Source: an uncultured Acinetobacter sp. (GTDB taxonomy: Bacteria; Pseudomonadota; Gammaproteobacteria; Pseudomonadales; Moraxellaceae). Taken from it: a DNA stretch of 17,360 nucleotides. The notes under the pieces were generated by a model that did not search any database, was not told where the DNA came from, and saw only the letters and a list, made by a program, of their open reading frames with translations. Position numbers and translations under genes: made by a program. Below, piece after piece: positions 14,865 through 17,360 of the stretch; within the stretch, counting starts at the first letter, position 1, and each line of letters opens with the position of its first letter. The DNA lies in assembly GCF_943914805.1 (NCBI RefSeq), contig NZ_CALUDM010000080.1:1-17360 (forward strand), in the 5' to 3' direction.

Positions 14865-14909
14865 GGCTTTCGGTTAATTAACGCTCTAAGTTAATTAGGC
14901 CGCTTTTTT
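14865..14909 (+). other. Intercistronic hairpin with T6 run between rpsJ and rplC
   Basis: TTAATTAA (14874-14881) can pair with TTAATTAG (14891-14898, one G-U), extended by GGC (14865-14867) and GCC (14899-14901). Six T follow at 14904-14909, directly before the rplC ribosome-binding site. It looks like a leaky terminator or attenuator, or a processing site. Confidence 0.4.
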
Positions 14910-14923
14910 AGAGGTTTATGCAC

Positions 14924-15562
14924 ATGGCTATTGGTTTAGTCGGTCGCAAGTGCGGTATGACACGTATCTTTACAGATGCTGGTGTTTCTGTGCCTGTTAC
15001 AGTGATTGAGGTTGATCCTAACCGCATCACTCAAATCAAAACGCTTGAAACTGATGGTTATCAAGCGATTCAAATCACTACTGGTGAACGTCGCGAATCA
15101 CGCGTAACAAATGCTCAGAAAGGTCACTTTGCGAAAGCTGGTGTTGCTGCTGGTCGTTTAGTTAGCGAATTCCGTGCAACAGAAGCTGATCTTGAAGGTC
15201 GTGAAATTGGCGGAACTATCGGTGTTGATTTGTTCGCAGTTGGTCAAATTGTTGACGTAACTGGTCAATCAAAAGGTAAAGGTTTCCAAGGTGGTGTTAA
15301 GCGTTGGAACTTCCGTACGCAAGATGCTACACATGGTAACTCTGTATCTCACCGTGTTTTAGGTTCTACAGGTCAAAACCAGACTCCTGGTCGCGTTTTC
15401 AAAGGCAAAAAAATGGCTGGCCATTTAGGTGCTGAACGCGTAACCGTACAAGGTCTTGAAATTGTATCTATCGACGCAGAACGTTCAGTTCTTGTTGTTA
15501 AAGGTGCGATTCCTGGTGCTACTGGTGGCGACGTTATCGTTCGTCCTACGATCAAGGCCTGA
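14924..15562 (+). CDS. rplC: 50S ribosomal protein L3
   Basis: L3 binds 23S rRNA near the peptidyl-transferase centre and is an early assembly protein. It has 212 residues. Signatures are GLVGRKCGMTRIF at the N-terminus, GKGFQGGVKRWNF and GQNQTPGRVFKGKKMAGHLG. Q153 corresponds to the E. coli Gln150 methylated by PrmB. I start at 14924 (MAIGL) because GAGG lies 9 nt upstream; the ATG at 14918 has only 3 nt to that site. The TGA stop overlaps the rplD ribosome-binding site. Confidence 0.97.
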   Translation: MAIGLVGRKCGMTRIFTDAGVSVPVTVIEVDPNRITQIKTLETDGYQAIQITTGERRESRVTNAQKGHFAKAGVAAGRLVSEFRATEADLEGREIGGTIGVDLFAVGQIVDVTGQSKGKGFQGGVKRWNFRTQDATHGNSVSHRVLGSTGQNQTPGRVFKGKKMAGHLGAERVTVQGLEIVSIDAERSVLVVKGAIPGATGGDVIVRPTIKA

Positions 15563-15573
15563 GGGGAAATAAC

Positions 15574-16176
15574 GTGAATTTAAAAACTGTTTCCGGCTCT
15601 GCTGTTGAATTATCAGAAGTAGCTTTCGGTCGTGATTTTAATGAAGCTCTTGTACACCAAGTTGTTACAGCTTATTTAGCTGGTGGTCGTCAAGGTTCTA
15701 AAGCTCAAAAATCACGTGCAGACGTTTCTGGCGGTGGTAAAAAACCTTTCCGTCAAAAAGGTACTGGCCGAGCTCGTGCGGGTTCTATTCGTAGCCCAAT
15801 CTGGGTTGGTGGTGGTAAGACTTTTGCTGCTCGTCCACAAGATTGGTCTCAAAAAGTTAACCGTAAAATGTACCGCGGTGCAATGCAATGTATCTTAGCT
15901 GAACTTGTTCGCCAAGATCGTCTTGTATTAGTTGAAGAGTTTGCTGTTGAAGCGCCTAAGACTAAAGAATTGCTTGCAAAACTTAACGGCTTGAACGCTA
16001 CTCGCGCATTAATCGTTACAGAAGCTGTAGATGAAAATCTATATTTAGCTGCTCGTAACCTTCCACACGTTGATGTGGTTGATGCTGCTGGGATCGATCC
16101 TGTTGGTTTGATCGCGTTCGATAAAGTTGTTATGTCTGTTGCTGCTGCTAAGAAAATTGAGGTAGAACTCGGATGA
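15574..16176 (+). CDS. rplD: 50S ribosomal protein L4
   Basis: L4 is an early 50S assembly protein that lines the exit tunnel, and in E. coli it represses its own operon through the S10 leader. The protein has 200 residues (E. coli 201). The long basic tunnel loop spans about 44-92 and includes GGGKKPFRQKGTGRARAGS. It starts with GTG at 15574, with GAGGGG 7 nt upstream, and its stop overlaps the rplW start as ATGA, implying translational coupling. Confidence 0.97.
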   Translation: MNLKTVSGSAVELSEVAFGRDFNEALVHQVVTAYLAGGRQGSKAQKSRADVSGGGKKPFRQKGTGRARAGSIRSPIWVGGGKTFAARPQDWSQKVNRKMYRGAMQCILAELVRQDRLVLVEEFAVEAPKTKELLAKLNGLNATRALIVTEAVDENLYLAARNLPHVDVVDAAGIDPVGLIAFDKVVMSVAAAKKIEVELG

Positions 16177-16493
16177 ACAACGAACGTATCTATCAAGTCC
16201 TAAAAGGACCGGTCTTCTCAGAAAAGGCACAAGTTTTAGGTGATACTGCTGGTGTTCAAGTGTTTAAAGTTGATATTAATGCAACTAAGCTTGAAGTTAA
16301 AAAAGCAGTAGAACAACTATTTGGTGTAGAAGTTGTTAAAGTTAACACAACTATTACTAAAGGTAAGACTAAGCGCTTTGGTAAAACATTAGGACGTCGT
16401 TCTGATGTTAAAAAAGCATACGTCACCCTGAAAGCTGGCCAAGATGTTGAAATGGCTGACTTGGGCGATACCGCTGAAAGCGCAGCGGAATAA
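16173..16493 (+). CDS. rplW: 50S ribosomal protein L23
   Basis: L23 sits at the tunnel exit and docks trigger factor and SRP. It has 106 residues (E. coli 100), the extra length being an acidic C-terminal tail (DLGDTAESAAE). E17 in FSEKA corresponds to the E. coli Glu18 that contacts trigger factor. FGVEVVKVNT, the basic loop KGKTKRFGKTLGRRSD and KKAYVTLK are conserved. It overlaps rplD by 4 nt (ATGA), and GAGG lies 10 nt before the start. Confidence 0.96.
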   Translation: MNNERIYQVLKGPVFSEKAQVLGDTAGVQVFKVDINATKLEVKKAVEQLFGVEVVKVNTTITKGKTKRFGKTLGRRSDVKKAYVTLKAGQDVEMADLGDTAESAAE

Positions 16494-16504
16494 GGACGAA
16501 AATT

Positions 16505-17329
16505 ATGCCAATTCAAAAATGTAAGCCAACGTCTCCAGGACGTCGCTTTGTAGAGAAAGTCGTTCACGACCATCTTCACAAAGGTGCGCCTTATTCGCCG
16601 TTGGTTGAAGCTAAAAAACGTACTGGTGGTCGTAATAACAACGGTCACATTACTACTCGTCACGTTGGTGGTGGTCATAAACAACACTACCGTATCGTTG
16701 ACTTTAAACGTAATAAAGATGGCATTCCAGCGGTTGTAGAGCGTATTGAATACGATCCTAACCGTACATCACACATTGCATTAGTTCTTTATGCTGATGG
16801 TGAACGTCGTTATATTATTGCTCCTAAAGGCTTACGTGCTGGTGATAAAGTACAATCTGGTAACGATGCTCCAATTCGTCCAGGTAACTGCTTGCCACTT
16901 CGCAATATGCCAATCGGTTCTACACTACATAACATCGAGCTTAAAATCGGTAAAGGTGCACAATTAGTGCGTTCTGCTGGTACTTCTGCTCAGTTGTTAG
17001 GTCGTGACGGTTCTTACGCTATCGTTCGTTTACGTTCTGGTGAAATGCGTAAAGTACACGTTGAATGCCGTGCTGTGTTAGGTGAAGTATCTAACTCAGA
17101 AAGCAACCTTCGTTCACTTGGTAAAGCAGGTGCATCTCGCTGGCGTGGCGTTCGTCCTACCGTTCGTGGTATGGCGATGAACCCAGTTGACCATCCACAT
17201 GGTGGTGGTGAAGGGCGTAACAAAGGTATTCAACCTGTAAGCCCATGGGGTCAAAAAGCTAAAGGGTACAAGACTCGTACCAATAAGCGTACGACTAAGA
17301 TGATCATTCGCGACCGTCGCGTTAAGTAA
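16505..17329 (+). CDS. rplB: 50S ribosomal protein L2
   Basis: L2 binds 23S rRNA domains and supports the peptidyl-transferase centre and subunit joining. It has 274 residues (E. coli 273). Conserved segments are KPTSPGRRF, GGRNNNGHITTRHVGGGHK, RIVDFKRNKDGIPA and NPVDHPHGGGEGRN; H230 corresponds to the functionally important His229 of E. coli. AAGGA overlaps the rplW stop 8 nt before the ATG. Intergenic gaps are short throughout, in line with one polycistronic transcript. Confidence 0.98.
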   Translation: MPIQKCKPTSPGRRFVEKVVHDHLHKGAPYSPLVEAKKRTGGRNNNGHITTRHVGGGHKQHYRIVDFKRNKDGIPAVVERIEYDPNRTSHIALVLYADGERRYIIAPKGLRAGDKVQSGNDAPIRPGNCLPLRNMPIGSTLHNIELKIGKGAQLVRSAGTSAQLLGRDGSYAIVRLRSGEMRKVHVECRAVLGEVSNSESNLRSLGKAGASRWRGVRPTVRGMAMNPVDHPHGGGEGRNKGIQPVSPWGQKAKGYKTRTNKRTTKMIIRDRRVK

Positions 17330-17348
17330 CAAGTAAAGGAATCTGACA

Positions 17349-17360
17349 ATGCCTCGTTCT
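17349..17360 (+). CDS. rpsS: 30S ribosomal protein S19, start only
   Basis: Only four codons (MPRS) lie inside the window. They match the S19 N-terminus, the position fits the conserved operon order after rplB, and AAGGA lies 8 nt upstream. The gene runs off the right edge. Confidence 0.85.

Noticed and set aside
16256..16687. Minus-strand 143-codon reading frame across rplW and rplB
   Set aside because: It is antisense to two well-supported ribosomal genes, with Thr/Ser/Val-rich low-complexity content typical of a shadow frame.

Overview
The window looks like a chromosomal segment of a low-GC gammaproteobacterium, most likely Acinetobacter. The evidence is an AT-rich sequence, an 860-residue PlsB, an EngB GTPase with a long acidic tail, and S10-operon proteins that read like Moraxellaceae orthologues. 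The genus call comes from recognising proteins, not from a database search. No phage, transposon, CRISPR, tRNA or rRNA was seen. Every gene appears intact apart from the one cut by the right edge.

Left part (1-5351), lipid metabolism and transport: plsB (glycerol-3-phosphate acyltransferase, minus strand) is divergent from a tesB-type acyl-CoA thioesterase. A sodium/proton-coupled dicarboxylate/amino-acid symporter follows. Each unit ends in a clear rho-independent terminator.

Middle (5352-10264): a predicted ferritin-like metal-dependent hydrolase and the essential ribosome-assembly GTPase EngB (both minus) are followed by a nitric-oxide defence cluster. The cluster is nsrR (NO-sensing [Fe-S] repressor), hmp (flavohaemoprotein NO dioxygenase) and, divergently, ytfE/ric (di-iron iron-sulfur-centre repair protein). 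A good match to the NsrR operator overlaps the likely hmp promoter, so NsrR would repress hmp and NO would lift the repression. No comparable site was found in front of ytfE.

Right-middle (10279-14301): a HerA-like ATPase of the YjgR/DUF853 family, a cystathionine beta-lyase (metC, minus), and a divergent class I glutamine amidotransferase domain protein of unknown substrate. The gap between the ATPase gene and metC holds a long unexplained hairpin-forming inverted repeat.

Right end (14350-17360): the start of the S10 ribosomal-protein operon, rpsJ-rplC-rplD-rplW-rplB-rpsS (only 4 codons of rpsS). A strong promoter (TATAAT) and a leader of about 168 nt with several hairpins precede it, which suggests L4-type autoregulation.

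Most of the window is ordinary housekeeping sequence. I do not see a clear undescribed multi-gene system. The points most worth checking are regulatory: the S10 leader, the NsrR operator and G-rich direct repeats between hmp and ytfE, and the 12051-12116 hairpin. Several starts were moved downstream from the longest possible reading frame on ribosome-binding-site and homology grounds.
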